64,000 nucleotides of DNA, taken from assembly GCF_019649055.1 (NCBI RefSeq), contig NW_026570457.1, forward strand, positions 1 to 64,000, written 5' to 3'. Origin of the DNA: Paramacrobiotus metropolitanus (taxonomy: Eukaryota > Tardigrada > Eutardigrada > Parachela > Macrobiotidae). Below are positions 61,321 through 64,000 of this stretch, in pieces. Positions within the stretch are counted from its first letter, which is position 1. Each line of letters begins with the position of its first letter. The notes below the pieces were generated by a model. That model did no database searches. It saw nothing but the letters and a program-made list of their open reading frames with translations, and was not told the origin of the DNA. A program made the translations under genes and the position numbers.

Positions 61321-63898
61321 ATGGTGAGTTATGTAATCGGGATCATGTTCCAACCATCGTTTGCCAGCGCGGAGCGTCGAGGAACAGTTCCTCAGATCGT
61401 CAGTCGGATGCGGGCCGTTTTACATAACGGAGAGTTGAGTGACATTAAGTTTGCCGTGGGACACGATCATGGCGATGTTAAGATCTTTCCAGCCCATAAG
61501 TACGCGCCATAAACCCAGTGGCAAGGCGGTTCGTGTTTTGGCGTAATTCGGTTTTGGCGTAATTCGACTTTCTCTAGGTTCGCTCTTAGCATCAGCAGCG
61601 ACGTGTTTCACACCATGTTTTACGGGAATTGGCCCAGCACAGGACTGGATGTGATCGAAATCCCTGAAATCTCTCCTGAAGGCTTCGCTAATATGCTGAG
61701 GTACGGTACAGGCCCGTACAGCAGCCTAATTTTGCGTTTTTTATTACTGTACTGCCAAGCGCCAGATACTATTTTTGGCATAGTACACTAACCATTAGTA
61801 CAGTAACAAGAATTAAGAATTCTAATGCGGAGTTTAAATTAAATACGGTTCATCATTAAGGCGTTAACACTGCATTTTCTGGGCTTCGTGCAGTCAGGAT
61901 CGATTGCCTCTGAGACAGTTATGTTCAAGAGAATATAAATCATAATATAAAAATTAAAACGAGCTCAATAAATTATCATTAATTATGCTCGATTTTCCGA
62001 TTTAGTTCTTGCATGTCTTGCACGGAAAGTAGCTGTTTCGGTGTTTCTGTCAAAGTTTAGAAATAAAAGCCGTTTTACGTTGCCACCCTGGTGGTTGTAA
62101 TTGGTGCAGCCGCCGGAAGCTGTTGTTCTTTGATCAGCGTGAAGCTTTTCGCACACCGTCCGTGTACCGTGTACGCACGAAGTAGTAAAGTACCGTCATA
62201 ATTAAGCATGGGAAGCGATTTCCCGGAGATAGTGACGGCGAGATACAGACTACAGAGCAATTTCAAGGAGGTTTTGTGATCCTCGTGCTCGTACGGCTCA
62301 AACGACTCCATGTGCCTCCCGGGCCGTGAAAACTGTGTGCAGCCACACACTCCCAGCTACAACACTTGCATGCTGATCCCCTCTGGAAAGGATACGCAAA
62401 GTCAGACATCTCTTTTCGCTGACTGGTACATATCAGCTCCGGATCGTGATGACACACGTTACCAGTCGATATCCACCGGCTAGTGCGCATTATGCTCAAA
62501 TAACAGCTAGCGCTTGAAAGATACTAGTGCCTGACTTAGCGTAACAACAAAATACAGTACTATTGCTCGTAGTATCACTGTATCTTCTTATTTTTCAGCT
62601 ATATCTACACAGATGTCGTGGAGAATCTAACACCCGAAAACGTCGTGCAAACACTCTATTGTGCCGACAAGTATGATCTGTCGTGGCTAGCGGAACGGTG
62701 CACAGACTTTGTCCTGGAGCAAGTGAAGCCCGACAATTGCCTGATGTATTTGGAAAATGTTAGCCTTGTCGATGCTACCAGAAATTGTTGCTAGTGTACC
62801 CGGAAACAATGTACCGTCTAATGATTTCTGTCTGCGCAGGCGTTACGGTGGACACCTGATTATGACCGCGTAGTGGAGAAATATCTGGATTTTGTGGATG
62901 AACACAGTGTCGCCGTTCTCCAGTCGGAGAACTTCTCCGACATCGGGAAGAAGACGTTGGAGATGATTATTCGGCGGGATACGCTATCGGCCGAGGAGCA
63001 TATCGTATGCACGGCGGTGGACAAGTGAGTGCAGGATTGTATGCAGGTTCTTCCAGAAAGTTCGTGTAGAATGTGCTCTGACGTACACTTTCTAAAGCTG
63101 CCCGAAAACCTTGATAACGGGCTAATAAAGTAACGGTATATCGTTTGTCATATCAGTCGTACGAACCGTATGGCGGCCTGGTTCTTATAGATGGGCTACG
63201 GCGCAGTGCTTGCGCAGTCAGCTGGAACCTTCCTCCGTTAATCGCCGTGAAGTGCTGGGAGCTGCGCTCACCTTTGTCCGATTTCCTGTGATGAGCGATT
63301 CCCAACTGGCTGATGGACCCCTTAAGGTAGCCGATGCGATGTTTCTCTTATAGCTAAGCATCATGCGCAGGGCGGAGGCCAGAAGTAACGATGCCGTAAA
63401 TACCGTTGGTTTGTCATTTAGAGTGGTCTGCTGATCCCAGCTGAAATGTGTGACATTCACCTCTGGAGGCACGGCACCGTTAAGCCCGCTTTGCATTTCT
63501 TTCCTCACGCCGAGCCACGAGAACGTGGCGTACAGGAAATCAAGAAAGTTGCCTACAAACAGCGGGAACAAATATTTGTGATGTGCGACGACGACAAATG
63601 GCATCCCGGAGAAATGGTGGGCATCCGGCAGTTTGAATTTGTCAATCTGTGGCATTCGGAGCAAGATAGACAAAATATATCACCTTCGAGGATAATTCGG
63701 GCGACGGACATTCTGAAGCGGGGTCTGCCAGTTGATGCGCTCGTTAACGGAGTGTGGAAGGAAGGGACGTATGGCTGTCTGCGCGCCGGTCGGCATAATG
63801 TCAGCTTCGCCAGCCAAGAGCATGCTGTAGAGTTCAAGTTCCTCAAGATCGCCAGTAAGCACGTGGAGGAATGGAAATCGGCTAGGAAGAAACCATAG
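61321..63898 (+). CDS. BTB-BACK protein with Tudor-like C-terminal module (copy I, six exons)
   Basis: Exons 61321-61499, 61578-61700, 62599-62758, 62840-63024, 63191-63326 and 63422-63898 join in phase (1260 nt, 419 aa). A second Met at 61345 (MFQPSF) could be the true start. BTB: MRAVLHNGELSDIKFAVG, SISSDVFHTMFYGNW, YIYTDVVENLTPENVVQ, CADKYDLSWLAERC. BACK: ALRWTPDYDRVVEKYLDFVD, LEMIIRRDTLSAEEHIV, VNRREVLGAALTFVRFPVM. C-terminal module: SGLLIPAEMCDIHLWRHG, YKQREQIFVMCDDDKWHPGE, IIRATDILKRG, HVEEWKSARKKP. It has the six-exon structure but no RKRxLDAA tail, and lies 20 kb from the main cluster. Intron 2 is unusually long (898 bp) and carries the antisense frame at 62075-62499. Confidence 0.88.
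62075..62499 (-). other. Antisense open frames in intron 2 of copy I
   Basis: Two overlapping minus-strand frames cover 62499-62263 and 62350-62075. The second encodes SLKLLCSLYLAVTISGKSLP and YDGTLLLRAYTVHGRC before a stop. I do not recognise either. They could be a nested gene, a retrocopy fragment or chance. Intron 2 is about ten times longer than neighbouring introns, so an insertion is likely. Confidence 0.25.
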
Positions 63899-64000
63899 CG
63901 GATGGGATTGGGGTTCTGCGCGCGCAACTATGCTTGACGTGATTTTCGAATCTTTCGGTTTGTACAGTAGTGGTGAGATGCAGTTTTAATTTTTTCACAT

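Overview
The window is animal (metazoan) nuclear DNA. It holds multi-exon genes with short GT-AG introns (mostly 55-500 bp), a tandem family of BTB-BACK genes, pieces of receptor-type guanylyl cyclase, two large Ty3/gypsy-class LTR elements and several DNA-transposon remnants. Expanded BTBD6-like and guanylyl-cyclase families with small introns remind me of a tardigrade (Hypsibius/Ramazzottius type); that placement is an inference (about 0.5). I see no bacterial operons, CRISPR arrays, rRNA or convincing tRNA.

Layout. 1-5.9 kb: a Tc1/mariner-like element between two diverged direct repeats, then the 5' half of a receptor gene with an ANF-receptor-type ligand-binding domain (minus strand, three exons with matching phases). 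5.9-16.4 kb: a minisatellite, then a 9.35-kb minus-strand Ty3/gypsy element with identical 406-bp LTRs, gag, pol and an env-like glycoprotein. It is bracketed outside its LTRs by two 372-bp copies of the same host sequence. 16.9-41.5 kb: a cluster of eight related BTB genes or pseudogenes plus one ghost exon, six on the minus strand and two on the plus strand. A ninth, intact copy lies at 61.3-63.9 kb. 41.9-60.2 kb: a nested stack, in which a 16.7-kb plus-strand Ty3/gypsy element with a GTTG target duplication sits in the arm of an inverted-repeat element, which itself lies between the ends of a mariner-like element.

The BTB family. Copies that join in frame encode about 420-437 aa: N-terminal segment, BTB/POZ, BACK, then a C-terminal module. 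BTB-BACK and the boundary motif SGLLLPSE resemble the BTBD1/2/3/6 group of CUL3 adaptors. The PHR domain expected next in that group is replaced by an unrecognised module of about 150 aa that looks Tudor/SH3-barrel-like and often ends in a basic RKRxLDAA tail. Two gene architectures exist: six exons (19.8-21.8, 35.5-37.6, 39.3-41.5, 61.3-63.9 kb) and five exons (23.6-34.6 kb). Several five-exon copies are broken. In one copy (16.9-18.4 kb) a guanylyl-cyclase catalytic domain is spliced into the BTB frame.

Most unusual structure. The 16.7-kb LTR element carries at least 33 small hairpins whose loop is almost always CAATA or CAACA (core CCCAAYAGG). Their stems differ from site to site but pair with themselves. 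They occur in the leader, in gag-side coding, between pol modules and in the 3-kb 3' non-coding part, and are essentially absent from the RT-RNaseH-integrase core. I know of no named element matching this.
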